Positions 55,200 through 64,000 of a stretch of DNA of 64,000 nucleotides are shown piece by piece (position 1 is the stretch's first letter; each line of letters opens with the position of its first letter). Under the pieces are notes generated by a model. It saw nothing but the letters and a program-made list of their open reading frames with translations. It did not search any database and was not told where the DNA came from. The DNA is from CBDANO01 sp965197665 (GTDB lineage: Bacteria; Chloroflexota; Dehalococcoidia; Lucifugimonadales; UBA3495). Where the stretch lies: the NCBI GenBank assembly GCA_965197665.1, contig CBDANO010000004.1, forward strand, positions 1 to 64,000, in the 5' to 3' direction. A program made the translations under genes and the position numbers.

Positions 55200-56564
55200 A
55201 TGCCTTTAAGGGTCCGCTTGATTGTACGCAGCGCCGGTTCAGGCAGGCTCTTGGCCGTCGCACTGGCAACGATGGCGGCGGCATACGTCGTCTGGAAGAT
55301 AACCCAGTCCCCCGAGCAGGCCACCCAGTTCGCCTTCAACGGGCTGTCCGTCGGAGCGATTTACGCTCTGCTTGCCATAGGGTTCACGCTGGTGTACAGC
55401 ACCGTCTGGTTCTTCGACCTGTACTACGGCGCCGCTGCTGCAATAGGCGCCTACGGCGTCTTCTACCTGAGGTCTCACGATACCTTGGGCGGCCAGTACG
55501 AGGTTAACGAAGTCTACGTCAACGTGTTGTTCGCCGCGACGGTGGCCGGAGTAGCGGTTTGGGCCCTCAACGTCGTCCTGCCATCCCGCCTCCGGAAGCG
55601 CTTCAAGTCGGCGGTGCGTCCGGCCATGGGAGCACTGGCGGCGGGCGTAGGGGTCTACACGGGTTTCGTGCTCTCTTACCCAGGTGAACTGAACCTATTG
55701 CTCGCCCCCGCGATTGGCGCGGTGACGGCGATTGTTTTGGTCTGGGCGCTGCGCCAAGGCTTTCCGCGCATATTCACAGGCAGCCGCTCATGGGGGTTCC
55801 TGGCTGTTGGTGGGGTTGGGGCGGCGGTACTTGGAGGGTACTGCGGATTCCTGGTGGCCAACGCTCCCGGGTCTCAGCTCTACTTGGCTTGGGGAGTATC
55901 CTGTCTGCTGGCAGGAACTGTCGGCCTCACCCTTTACCGGGGCATGTACGTATACATGCGGGCGCGGGCGCGGTCACCCCTAATCATGTTGGTGGCGTCC
56001 TTGGGCATCCTGCTGGCGATGACCGCCGCAATCACCATTGTATTCCAGACCGCCGCACGCCCTCTGCCGGAGGCGTTCGGGAGCGACCCCTGGACCGTCG
56101 GAGGAGCCAGCATCAAGGGGTTCAACGTCTTCACCATAGGAGTGGCCCTGGCTGGCTTTGTAGCGTTGTTGCTGGTCCTCAAGATGACGGCGTTCGGAAA
56201 GGCGGTGCGGGCCATCGGCGACGATGAGGAGGTGTCGAAGGTGGTGGGGATAAACACCACCATGATAATCGCCGCTGTGTTCTTCATAGGCGCCGTATAT
56301 GCGGCGATGGCCGGAATTCTAACCGGTCACGACACGGCCATACAGCCAAGGATGGGCCTGCTGCTGTTGCTGAAGGGTTGGATAGCCTCGGTAGTGGGAG
56401 GCATCGGGAACCTCTACGGCGCCATCGTTGGCGGATTCACTCTGGGAATGATAGAGCAGTTCGGCATCTGGGACCTGGCGGGGGAATGGAAGGACGTCGT
56501 CGCCTTTATCGTGCTTATACTGTTCTTGTCGTTCTGGCCCAAGGGCCTGGTGCCAAGGAAGTGA
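55200..56564 (+). CDS. livH: LivH-type ABC transporter permease with extra membrane region
   Basis: 454 residues, membrane subunit. The N-terminal part has FAFNGLSVGAIYALLAIGFT LVYSTVWFFDLYYGAAAAIG and the C-terminal part has GKAVRAIGDDEEVSKVVGIN and PRMGLLLLLKGWIASVVGGI GNLYGAIVGG, both diagnostic. LivH is usually about 300 residues; here about 110-150 extra residues with several hydrophobic segments (RPAMGALAAGVGVYTGFVLS to LAWGVSCLLAGTVGLTLYRG) lie in the middle. An upstream start at 55149 overlaps the hairpin, so ATG 55200 is preferred. Confidence 0.88.
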   Translation: MPLRVRLIVRSAGSGRLLAVALATMAAAYVVWKITQSPEQATQFAFNGLSVGAIYALLAIGFTLVYSTVWFFDLYYGAAAAIGAYGVFYLRSHDTLGGQYEVNEVYVNVLFAATVAGVAVWALNVVLPSRLRKRFKSAVRPAMGALAAGVGVYTGFVLSYPGELNLLLAPAIGAVTAIVLVWALRQGFPRIFTGSRSWGFLAVGGVGAAVLGGYCGFLVANAPGSQLYLAWGVSCLLAGTVGLTLYRGMYVYMRARARSPLIMLVASLGILLAMTAAITIVFQTAARPLPEAFGSDPWTVGGASIKGFNVFTIGVALAGFVALLLVLKMTAFGKAVRAIGDDEEVSKVVGINTTMIIAAVFFIGAVYAAMAGILTGHDTAIQPRMGLLLLLKGWIASVVGGIGNLYGAIVGGFTLGMIEQFGIWDLAGEWKDVVAFIVLILFLSFWPKGLVPRK

Positions 56565-56646
56565 CAGCATCGCTATGAACATATTCATCGACCTTCTCCG
56601 GCTTCCGTGAGGCTGTAGTGATTTCGACGGAATTGGGAGAGTTGGT

Positions 56647-57675
56647 GTGCTGACCAGGTTTCGGGGCGGCCCTCAGGAGCTTCTGGCGTCCGTCAGGGGC
56701 AACATAGAGCTGTGGGCGAACCTGCTCATCATCTCGTGGGCCATCGCGTTTATGTTGTGGCAGGGGGTCGGATTCGCCATAGCCCTGGGAACCGTGTTCG
56801 GCATTTGGGCGATACTGGCGGTCAGTCTGAACCTAGTGGTGGGCTTCACTGGGCTGCTGTCGGTGGGGCACATCGGCTTCTTCGGCGTTGGCGCCTACAC
56901 TACAGCAATTCTCACCTCGGAGGCCTCATATGACCAACTGCGCACCGGGGCCATCCCCACATTCGATTGGCCGTTCTTCGCAGCTCTGCCCGTTGGTGTA
57001 GTCCTGGCGGGCTTGGTGGCTATTGTGGTGGGTATTGTGTTCAATCGGTTCAGGGACGACATCTTCGTCCTCGTCTCCTTTGGCTTTGCCATAATCAGCT
57101 TCAACGTCTTCCTGAATTGGCGGGGCCTTACCCGGGGTGCATTCGGGATCCATGAGGTGCCCCGTCCAGTGATAGGCGGGTGGACGTTCGACGGAGAGCT
57201 GGAATTCCTGATACTAGTGCTGGTGTTCCTGGCGGTCATAGTTCTCATCTCCTGGTTCATAGTCACCTCGTCGTTCGGGAGAGTGCTCACCGCCATACGA
57301 GAGGACGAGCAAGCCATTGGGGTGTTCGGCTATCAGGCGACCCACTACAAGCTGGCTGTATGGACCATCTCAGCCATGATGGCTGGCTTGGCCGGAGGGC
57401 TTTTCGGCGGCTGGACCAGCTTCGTGGATCCCAACTCCTTCATTCTATTGGAGTCCATGCTGCTGGTTGCCATAGTGATACTCGGCGGCCTAGCCACGAT
57501 ATGGGGGTCGCTCCTGGGGGCAATGACCTTCGTGCTACTGGAAGAGGGCATGCGCTTTATCCCCTTCCTGCCCACCGAGTATATTGGCCAAGCCCGCCTG
57601 GTCATCCTGGGCGTTCTGCTGGCACTGCTTATGCTGTTCAGGCCCCAGGGCCTCGCTGGGAGGTACAGGCTATGA
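56647..57675 (+). CDS. livM: LivM-type ABC transporter permease
   Basis: 342 residues, second membrane subunit. Typical segments are LAVSLNLVVGFTGLLSVGHI GFFGVGAYTTAIL, TRGAFGIHEVPRP, SFGRVLTAIREDEQAIGVFG and GGLATIWGSLLGAMTFVLLE. GTG start at 56647. The stop overlaps livG (ATGA). Confidence 0.92.
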   Translation: MLTRFRGGPQELLASVRGNIELWANLLIISWAIAFMLWQGVGFAIALGTVFGIWAILAVSLNLVVGFTGLLSVGHIGFFGVGAYTTAILTSEASYDQLRTGAIPTFDWPFFAALPVGVVLAGLVAIVVGIVFNRFRDDIFVLVSFGFAIISFNVFLNWRGLTRGAFGIHEVPRPVIGGWTFDGELEFLILVLVFLAVIVLISWFIVTSSFGRVLTAIREDEQAIGVFGYQATHYKLAVWTISAMMAGLAGGLFGGWTSFVDPNSFILLESMLLVAIVILGGLATIWGSLLGAMTFVLLEEGMRFIPFLPTEYIGQARLVILGVLLALLMLFRPQGLAGRYRL

Positions 57676-58433
57676 GCGAAGGACCTGTTCAATCGGGTGA
57701 GCCGTTCGCCCTGGAGACCGTCGATATCTCCAAGCACTTCGGCGCTGTTCGAGCGGTGGACGAGCTTACAGTGTCAATTCCCAAGAAGGGAATGACCAGC
57801 ATAGTCGGACCCAACGGCTCCGGGAAGTCCACGCTGATAAACCTGCTCACTGGTACACTGCCCCTGGATGGCGGAATGGTCATTATCGACGGAGCCGTCC
57901 TCAAAGAGGTGAAAGCCCATGAAAACCCCGTCCATGGCATCACCCGTACGTTTCAGGAGGTGCGGCTCTTCGATCAGATGACCGTGTGGAACAACGTCAT
58001 GGTGCTGCTGACCAAACGCAGCCTCTTTCCCGCTCTGTTCGAACGGACAAAGCCCGCCTACCGTGAGAAGACTGCGGCCGTCCTGGAGGACGTGGGCTTG
58101 TGGGAAAAGCGGAACGACCTCGCCATGAACCTGTCCTACGGACAGCGGAAGCTGCTGGACATTGGACGCGCCATGGCGATGGGTGTAAGGACCATGATGT
58201 TCGACGAGCCCTTCGCAGGACTCTTCCCCCAGATGCTAGAGAAGATGAAGGGCTTGATGAACCAGATGCGGGAGGACGGGAACACCATAATACTCATCTC
58301 CCATAACATGGACATAGTCCGGGAGTTGCCCGACCACCTGATTGTGTTGGACAGCGGCAAGCTCCTTGCACAGGGAGACGTGCACGAGGTCTTGAGTCGC
58401 CCAGAGGTCATCGAAGCCTATCTGGGCGTCTAG
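57672..58433 (+). CDS. livG: LivG-type ABC transporter ATPase
   Basis: 253 residues. Walker A VGPNGSGKSTLINLLTG (about residue 44), signature MNLSYGQRKLLDIGRAMA (LSYGQ in place of LSGGQ, common in LivG), Walker B MMFDEPFAGLFP and the switch His in ILISHNMDIV. ATG at 57672 overlaps the livM stop. Energises import with LivF. Confidence 0.92.
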   Translation: MSEGPVQSGEPFALETVDISKHFGAVRAVDELTVSIPKKGMTSIVGPNGSGKSTLINLLTGTLPLDGGMVIIDGAVLKEVKAHENPVHGITRTFQEVRLFDQMTVWNNVMVLLTKRSLFPALFERTKPAYREKTAAVLEDVGLWEKRNDLAMNLSYGQRKLLDIGRAMAMGVRTMMFDEPFAGLFPQMLEKMKGLMNQMREDGNTIILISHNMDIVRELPDHLIVLDSGKLLAQGDVHEVLSRPEVIEAYLGV

Positions 58434-58466
58434 CCCAACGGCCAAGAATCACTGTGAGACACAAGA

Positions 58467-59273
58467 ATGAACACACGGGAAGAATCGACCCTACACCAGA
58501 ATCTTGACAACTCTGCTTTTGACACCGACGCCCAACCCGCCGACGCTGGGATGCTGCTTGAGTTGTCGGGCATATCCGTCCACTATGGCGTCGTCACGGC
58601 TCTGGACGACGTGTCTCTGGGGATCCGGAAGGGGGAGGTCGTGGCGGTGGTGGGTCCCAATGGGGCCGGAAAGTCCACTGTTCTCAAAGCCGTGATGGGA
58701 TTGGCCCCTGTAATTGCCGGGGAGGTCTATTGGCGCAACCGGTTGTTGGCATCCGCCACCCACGATATAGTGAAAGAGGGCATCTCATTTGTGCCTCAGG
58801 GCAGGCGTGTCTTCACCCACCTCACCATCCAGGAGAACCTGGAAATGGGCTGCCTGCACCTGAACGACAAGGCGGAAAAAGAGCGGCGGTTGGACTCGGT
58901 CATGGAGCTGTTCCCGGTCCTGCAGGACAAGAGGCGCGACCTGGCCAGCGCCATGTCAGGCGGGCAGCAACAGATGCTCGCCTTGGGCCGCGGACTCATG
59001 GCCGATCCCGAGGCGTTGCTGCTGGACGAGCCCACGCTGGGCCTAGCTCCCATCATAGTCAAAGATGTGTTCGAAAAAGTCGCCGAGATAAGCGAGCGGC
59101 TGCATACCACCATCATAGTAGTGGAGCACAACATCAAGGGCGTCCTGAACATCGTGGACCGGGCTTACGTGCTGGACAAGGGCCGCGTCGCGTTCCACGG
59201 AGACCCTCAATCCATCCGTGAGACCGACATCTTGACCCAAGTATTTCTGGGCCGGACCGACAGGGAAGAATGA
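58467..59273 (+). CDS. livF: LivF-type ABC transporter ATPase
   Basis: 268 residues. After an N-terminal extension of about 28 residues the ABC domain begins (MLLELSGISVHYGVVTALDD). Walker A VGPNGAGKSTVLKAVMG, FVPQGRRVFTHLTIQENLEM (Q-loop), signature SAMSGGQQQMLALGRGLM, Walker B ALLLDEPTLGLAP and IIVVEHNIKGVL. Starts 33 bases after livG; last gene of the operon. Confidence 0.93.
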   Translation: MNTREESTLHQNLDNSAFDTDAQPADAGMLLELSGISVHYGVVTALDDVSLGIRKGEVVAVVGPNGAGKSTVLKAVMGLAPVIAGEVYWRNRLLASATHDIVKEGISFVPQGRRVFTHLTIQENLEMGCLHLNDKAEKERRLDSVMELFPVLQDKRRDLASAMSGGQQQMLALGRGLMADPEALLLDEPTLGLAPIIVKDVFEKVAEISERLHTTIIVVEHNIKGVLNIVDRAYVLDKGRVAFHGDPQSIRETDILTQVFLGRTDREE

Positions 59274-59932
59274 TCCGGGCGCCGCGTCAGGTTCCTGCCC
59301 CCTTGGTCCCCGCTTTTTCGCCGGAACGACGGCAGCGACGCCCGGCTTATCGTGGCCCACGTGGCGACGCGGGAGCCGGAGCGGGCAGCGAAGATGGCGC
59401 ATGACACGACGTTCGTGTGAATCAGGCCGCCTAAGAGGGTTCGAACCGACCGTTAAGCAAGCTTGTTTTTCTATCCAACCCACCTGTTTGGAACGTCGGG
59501 GGTTATGGAGCCCTTTTCGGAAGTGTTGTCCCTCTCTCAACGCCAAAAAGAATCGCTGGTGGCCATGGTTTGAAACATGATAAGATATGTTGTATCAAAG
59601 GCTGCGGGTGAATCAACAATCCACTTTCCCGAAGCGGGATGAGTTATCTTGGTAGGATCAATGTGGAATTAGCTGAGTGCTCCATAACGGTTAACCTTGC
59701 CGAGCCTCAGGCTGCATCACTTTGGCTGGCTGCCAAGACCCAATACTTGGACGCCACCAGGGCGTTGTAGCGGAAATCCGGTATTCAGTCTTGGGATGCT
59801 GCTTTCAAGGACCTGATTATGGGTTATGCCCGAGAAGTCCCACAACGTCCAACCGTTTATGTGGGAGCACTTGTGGGAAACCCAGGGGTACAGAGCCAGT
59901 ACTAACGTTATATAGCTTTAATATACGAGGTG
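59274..59932. other. 659-bp stretch with no gene; contains one dispersed repeat
   Basis: Between livF and the truncated regulator. Contains the 40-bp repeat at 59451-59490. Frames crossing it show no recognisable content. GGTTCGAACC at 59438-59447 looks tRNA-like but no cloverleaf can be built around it. Confidence 0.45.
59451..59490 (-). repeat. 40-bp dispersed repeat (inverted partner of 22473-22512)
   Basis: See 22473-22512. Read on the minus strand both contain GGATAGAAAAACAAGCTTGC-type sequence ending TTAACG. Confidence 0.55.
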
Positions 59933-60223
59933 TTATACTCCCACTCCCGACATGGGGTAGGCCCGCACGAAGTCCGAGGGCGTGGCAAACCCAAGGAACC
60001 CGGCAACCTCACGGATGCCGTTGGCCATCAGGTGGTATCTCTGGCTCGGCGGCAGGTGGGTGGTGCCGTGACTCACCCTCCCCACGATGCCGTCGCCCAG
60101 CAGGTCGGCCAGGGCGCGGTGGACGGTCGCGTGAGGCTCGCCCAGAATGCGTGCCAGCTCTGCCGAGTCGGCAAATGGCATCCGGCTGAGGGCGTCGAGC
60201 AACTGTCGTTCGGAGAGAGCCAT
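59933..60223 (-). pseudogene. Winged-helix regulator paralog, truncated
   Basis: First 90 or so residues of a protein highly similar to the regulator at 31272-32270: MALSERQLLDALSRMPFADS, ELARILGEPHATVHRALADL, HLPPSQRYHLMANGIREVAG, ending FVRAYPMSGVGV where similarity stops after FVRAYP. Only the first wHTH remains. It lies 103 bases downstream of the large methylase gene in the same direction. Confidence 0.8.
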
Positions 60224-60325
60224 ACATCGAGCGTAGCGATTTACCGGCGCGGTGGGCAACCATCACATGACAGCGCTAGTGCGCGGGAGAGCGCCAAGTC
60301 CGGGTCCACTTAGCAGAGTCCAGGA

Positions 60326-63229
60326 CTAGACTACAAGCTGGGCGGACTTTGGACGTGCCTTGCCGCCATGCACCGACGGCTCAGCGCACCATTTGGCAGC
60401 CAGGCGGCGCACGGCTGCGTAGGTCTTCTCATCGAAGCCCAGGAGATCACGGACCACTCTTCGGTCTAGAAGAGCACGGTTGGGGTCGGCGTCCGCAAGG
60501 TAGGCGGGCTTCAACTCTATGTCCCTGAGTTCGTTGAAAATGGTCTCAGAAGTGCGCCGCTGCTTGTCGCTGAGGGCGCGGAGGTCTAGGACAGGCAGTG
60601 ATTCAACGCTTCTGATAGTAGTGGTACCTCGACCACTGTGCTGCCGGTTGGAGTGCCACCAATACAGCAGCAGGCCAAGCGTAGAGTTAGACCACAGCGT
60701 GAAGGCGTAATCGAACCGGCTGTCTGGCAATCTTACGTTGGGCCACGCTCTGCCACCCATGCTCTCCCTCTCGGTGAACGCCGCGGTCAGCGGCTGAGAG
60801 TTGAACCGGAAATCAAGGTTGATATGAGCGCGGCTGGCCGTAGTCCAGGCAACGGCAGCTTTCTCCTCCATTGCCGACCTGACACGGAGCTGGGAGTCTG
60901 GCTGGCAGACCATCCGGGTCTCGTTCTTCGCATCGTGGTTCCACAAGGACGGATAAGTGGCTGTCGGGCTTGGAGCGACCTTGTCGAAGGGGCCACGAGG
61001 TCGTGGTCCCGTGAGATCGCGGTGAACCATGCCCAGTGTGGCGATTTTGTCCAATGGAGCCACCTCCACGGCCAACGCCTCGTGGTTGCCGGGAAGCCAT
61101 AGTTTGGATTGGGCCAATGCAAACGCCGTCTGAGCCAGCGACAAGTCGGACAGACGGACCGCACCCCAGGATTCTCCGTCCCTCTGGACCGGGGCGGTCA
61201 TGCTTTCACCGGCAAGCTCGTCACCGATCATCAAAGCGGTGCCGCCATAAGGCCCATCCTCAATCCGTCTCGCCAGTTCGGGGTTGGAGACGTTCATTGC
61301 CAGCGAACCGGCATGGGCAAATCCCTGGGCGCGGCGGCCCAGCGATATGAAGTGCCCGCGCCCTGTTTCTGTCGTTGCCTCGGACTGCTTGAGCTTACGG
61401 GCTATGACCAGACACTCAGCCATGCCCGTATCGGCCGAGAACGAAAGGTGGTCGTTGTCCGAAGCCGCTATGCTCAACACGGTGAGGTCGGTATAGTTCT
61501 TGGCCAGCGTCTCCCTGAACCCTTGCCAGGATAGGCCCGCAGCTGCCGACAGGGGCAAGACCAGGGCAAGGACTCCACCGGCCTTGAGCTTCTTGTGGGC
61601 GAGGGCAGCGAATGCCGAAGCGATTCCAGCGTTGCCGTGGTAGCAGGAGTCCTTCCCTAATTGGTTGGTCCGGTCTCCCATCTTCGTTTGGTCAGCGGGC
61701 GTGGCGTCGAAGGCAGCGAAGGCGGGGTTGGTGATGTCGGCGTGTGCGCCTTCATGGTTGGTTGCCCTGGTGAATGGCGGGTTCATGATCACGAGGTCAA
61801 AGCTCGCGTCCGGGATGTCCACGTTGATCTGGGTGGCAGTCTCCTCGCCCGCGCTGCCGGTGCGCAAGACGGGGTCGCTGGTGTTGAACAAGGTGAGGGC
61901 TGTGGAGGCTTGGAGCAACTCCAGGGAACCTATCTTCACCGTGCTGTCCTTCTGCATTCCGTAGGGCATGGTGTAGAGGCGAGACTGCTTGAATCCCACG
62001 TTGGGCCGCATACCGGACAGGGTGGAGCCGGTGATGTGAATGGCCGAGGGCATGACATCGCAGCCGTACAGGACCTCCTCCATCATCACGGGATGCAGCG
62101 AAGTGGAGTCGCCCCCGGCGCGCTCGTGGTGTGTAGCGACCTGCTCGTACACTGCCGACAACAGAGCTCCGGTGCCGCAGGCGAAATCCCCGATGCGCAG
62201 CCTGCCGATGGTCTCGGCGTCGGCCCAGTCCACACCGTACATCTTGGCCACGGCTAGCCGGGCCAACAGCGCGGCGGAGGCTGGTAACGTGTAGAAGGTA
62301 GCCAGATACTTCCGGTCGGCGATAAGCCGTTGAAAGATGCGGCCTGTCAGGTCGTGGGCGTTGTCGACGCCGGTGGCTTCCACTTCCTGGGCAGTTTCCA
62401 ACAACTCTCGCAAGATGCTAGTGGCAGCGTCTCCGGGAAGCTGCTCCAAGATGTCCTTGGCTATTGCAAAGATAGGCCAGTAGTTGATCTTCAGGATGTC
62501 TTCCCAGGCCGCCAGCGCCTCACTCTGGGGATTTGCAACGTTGGGGCCGCACACCAAGCGCAGAGGTTTCACCCCTTGGTGCATCCCAGCGATGCGCTGG
62601 TGAAAGACCATCGCGTTGGCGATGATGGCACAGGCCATGCGACGGGTCTGGGGAACGTCGCTCATTCCCAGCAACCGGGCAATAACAGGGGTGACATTGG
62701 GGCGCAGCTTCGCCATGTCCTCCAAACGTGTGGCGGCCTGCCCAATGCCTTGCTCAAGCGTATCAGCCGCCTGCTCCACTGTTTTATGTGGGACCGACAC
62801 TAAGCGGGCTATATCAGCCAGATCGCTCACTGAGCCGCCTAGCCATCCCGATTCGGGAAATCGGCTGCCGTCCTGATGAAGGACGCAGTAGGTTAGGCGT
62901 GTCTCGACTAGAGCCAAACGCAGATCATAGGCGTCTTCCACAGTCTTGGGATAGCGCAGGGCTATGGCAGCCTCGACGGTGCGCGGGGCACCCTTCACGC
63001 GAAGCCCTAGTCGTTCTGAGGCATCCTTCTCCACTTCGACAGCCGGCTCATACTCAGCCTCGACGACCACCGGGGAGCGGCCCGGCGCGACGATCAGCAC
63101 GTCGGCATGGCGGCCCGGATGGTCGATGAAGGTCTGGGTGTTCTCAGAGCGGACTTCACAGCCCGGCATCATGCCTCGCAGCATCTCGCCCAGTGCGTTG
63201 TTCGCGTTCGGTTCTGTCTGTCGCGGCAT
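60326..63229 (-). CDS. Large N6-adenine DNA methylase (type I/IIG-like)
   Basis: 967 residues. The N-terminus has HADVLIVAPGRSPVVVEAEY EPAVEVEKDA, a D...E-x-E pattern that could be a PD-(D/E)xK-like nuclease domain. The methylase has motif I IGDFACGTGALLSAVYEQ (about residue 345) and motif IV DLVIMNPPFTRATNHEGAHA (about 485), then a long C-terminal part (VRLPDSRFDYAFTLWSNSTL, GLLLYWWHSNRQHSGRGTTT) that could recognise DNA, as in single-chain type IIG enzymes. Start ATG 63229. An HNH/DUF1524-type gene lies upstream in the same direction. Confidence 0.85.
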   Translation of the reverse strand: MPRQTEPNANNALGEMLRGMMPGCEVRSENTQTFIDHPGRHADVLIVAPGRSPVVVEAEYEPAVEVEKDASERLGLRVKGAPRTVEAAIALRYPKTVEDAYDLRLALVETRLTYCVLHQDGSRFPESGWLGGSVSDLADIARLVSVPHKTVEQAADTLEQGIGQAATRLEDMAKLRPNVTPVIARLLGMSDVPQTRRMACAIIANAMVFHQRIAGMHQGVKPLRLVCGPNVANPQSEALAAWEDILKINYWPIFAIAKDILEQLPGDAATSILRELLETAQEVEATGVDNAHDLTGRIFQRLIADRKYLATFYTLPASAALLARLAVAKMYGVDWADAETIGRLRIGDFACGTGALLSAVYEQVATHHERAGGDSTSLHPVMMEEVLYGCDVMPSAIHITGSTLSGMRPNVGFKQSRLYTMPYGMQKDSTVKIGSLELLQASTALTLFNTSDPVLRTGSAGEETATQINVDIPDASFDLVIMNPPFTRATNHEGAHADITNPAFAAFDATPADQTKMGDRTNQLGKDSCYHGNAGIASAFAALAHKKLKAGGVLALVLPLSAAAGLSWQGFRETLAKNYTDLTVLSIAASDNDHLSFSADTGMAECLVIARKLKQSEATTETGRGHFISLGRRAQGFAHAGSLAMNVSNPELARRIEDGPYGGTALMIGDELAGESMTAPVQRDGESWGAVRLSDLSLAQTAFALAQSKLWLPGNHEALAVEVAPLDKIATLGMVHRDLTGPRPRGPFDKVAPSPTATYPSLWNHDAKNETRMVCQPDSQLRVRSAMEEKAAVAWTTASRAHINLDFRFNSQPLTAAFTERESMGGRAWPNVRLPDSRFDYAFTLWSNSTLGLLLYWWHSNRQHSGRGTTTIRSVESLPVLDLRALSDKQRRTSETIFNELRDIELKPAYLADADPNRALLDRRVVRDLLGFDEKTYAAVRRLAAKWCAEPSVHGGKARPKSAQLVV

Positions 63230-63269
63230 TCTACCTAGCTAGCCCACTTACTCTTACCGGATGGAAGGC

Positions 63270-64000
63270 TCACAACCCCACTTGACCGGCAAGGTCTTCG
63301 ATACGACTCCGGAGGGTGTTACGCCGCTCCTCAATGAACTTCTCGAAGTCGCTTGGTGAAAACGGGTACTTCATCAGGATGTCAATGGCGCGAGTTGAGA
63401 TGAAGTGCGACTTCAGTATCCTGACCACCTCATCTTTCCCATTGGTGGCGATAAGTTCCGGCAGGTACTCGTTGAGAAGACGATCCCTGATGACCTCGCG
63501 GTTGGTTTCACTGGTTAGGGGGGTCCGGTTGAGAATGGTGTCAATAGAGGTGCTCAGCGCGTATTCGCTCCCAAGGCTCTTAGGCACGATGTGATGGTCA
63601 TCAAGGTCGCCGTGCTGAGGAGCGTTTCCAGATATCCAGTCGCGAGCACCGTTGAGGACCAATAGGTTGAATATCCCGTTGTAGACAGACGTGCCTCGCC
63701 TCGTCTCACGCCTGAGATCGAGATTCCCAATGTCTCTTTGGAACTCGGAAATCAACCCGGGTTCGGCGCTGTCGTCTACATACCAAGTCTTGATTTCCCT
63801 GTAATCTTGAGCGGCTGTGGATTCAACTGCTCCTGAATAGCGGTTGGTGAAGACGCTGGCCCAATACCAGAGACGTAACTTTCGCTGAGCATCGAGTCTC
63901 TGTTCGGCGGGAAGCCGACCGGCTTCGACCTGCAGGGCAGCGAAGGCTGGCAGAATAGCCGCGTAGGGCAAGTATTGAGAAGAGATTGCGCCAAATTCTT
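63270..64000 (-). CDS. HNH (DUF1524/GmrSD-like) protein, 5' part beyond window
   Basis: The frame is open to the window edge (reads EFGAISSQYLPYAAILPAFA), so this is the C-terminal part of a longer protein, probably one with an N-terminal DUF262 domain. The HNH-type centre is GDLDDHHIVPKSLGSEY and NRTPLTSETNREVIRD, the DUF1524 pattern of GmrSD-type modification-dependent restriction enzymes. The C-terminus is PFSPSDFEKFIEERRNTLRS. It sits 40 bases upstream of the large methylase, so they form one restriction locus. Confidence 0.78.
   Translation of the reverse strand, partial: EFGAISSQYLPYAAILPAFAALQVEAGRLPAEQRLDAQRKLRLWYWASVFTNRYSGAVESTAAQDYREIKTWYVDDSAEPGLISEFQRDIGNLDLRRETRRGTSVYNGIFNLLVLNGARDWISGNAPQHGDLDDHHIVPKSLGSEYALSTSIDTILNRTPLTSETNREVIRDRLLNEYLPELIATNGKDEVVRILKSHFISTRAIDILMKYPFSPSDFEKFIEERRNTLRSRIEDLAGQVGL

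Noticed and set aside
59425..59460. tRNA-like GGTTCGAACC
   Set aside because: No acceptor or anticodon stem can be paired around it on either strand.
59722..60313. Plus-strand ORFs at 59722 and 59930
   Set aside because: The second is antisense to the regulator fragment; the first shows no recognisable content.

Overview
The window is bacterial chromosomal DNA, GC-rich by eye, and unusually full of mobile-element debris. Bacterial signs are a tRNA-Gly, rpsU, a tRNA-Ser, a Liv-type ABC transporter operon, RecD2, SNF2/SWIM and several lipoproteins with clear lipoboxes. The style (many lipoproteins, LRR lipoproteins, an archaeal-type PEP carboxylase, no outer-membrane markers) would fit an uncultured Chloroflexota (Dehalococcoidia/SAR202-like), but this is a guess; no marker gene here settles it.

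Layout. 1-1073: tRNA-Gly(CCC), rpsU, tRNA-Ser(CGA). 1260-5387: a decayed integrative element at the tRNA-Ser 3' end (P4-type integrase, accessory protein, AlpA-like protein, pseudogenes). 5388-11675: an IS1182-family element, a c-type cytochrome lipoprotein, and an IS21-family element between two broken relatives. 11689-15423: a PD40 lipoprotein, a frameshifted zinc metalloprotease, a truncated rve transposase and a Pro/Gly/Ser-rich protein. 15620-22157: SWIM protein, SNF2 helicase and a frameshifted RecD2. 22473-25193: a repeat, a MITE, an antitoxin/PIN toxin pair and a lipoprotein. 25304-31303: archaeal-type PEP carboxylase, an IS630, two DNA methyltransferases, and a second IS630 containing a nested MITE. 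31272-43774: the main defence island. 44492-47987: lipoproteins, two of them LRR proteins. 48433-53773: hemolysin III between pieces of broken IS elements. 53954-59273: livJHMGF. 59933-64000: a second restriction locus (truncated regulator paralog, large N6 methylase, partial HNH protein).

The island at 32.5-43.8 kb is the most interesting part. One strand carries: small Cys protein, hsdM, HExxH protein, HepT-like HEPN protein, MntA nucleotidyltransferase fused in frame to HsdS, TIR protein, MTH538/ThsB-type TIR-like protein, small membrane protein, hsdR, Schlafen/AlbA_2 protein, membrane protein. Several junctions overlap or nearly abut. A winged-helix regulator diverges from it, and a palindrome overlaps the likely promoter. 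I read this as a type I restriction-modification system with a HepT/MntA toxin-antitoxin physically tied to the specificity subunit and a TIR/TIR-like/membrane abortive module between hsdS and hsdR. That joint function is inference. A paralog of the regulator lies beside the second restriction locus.

The decay and nesting of elements (IS21 in IS21, MITE in IS630, IS1182 in MITE) show a long history of insertion and rearrangement. Several host genes (PEP carboxylase, a methyltransferase, the regulator) have lost an end at an IS border.
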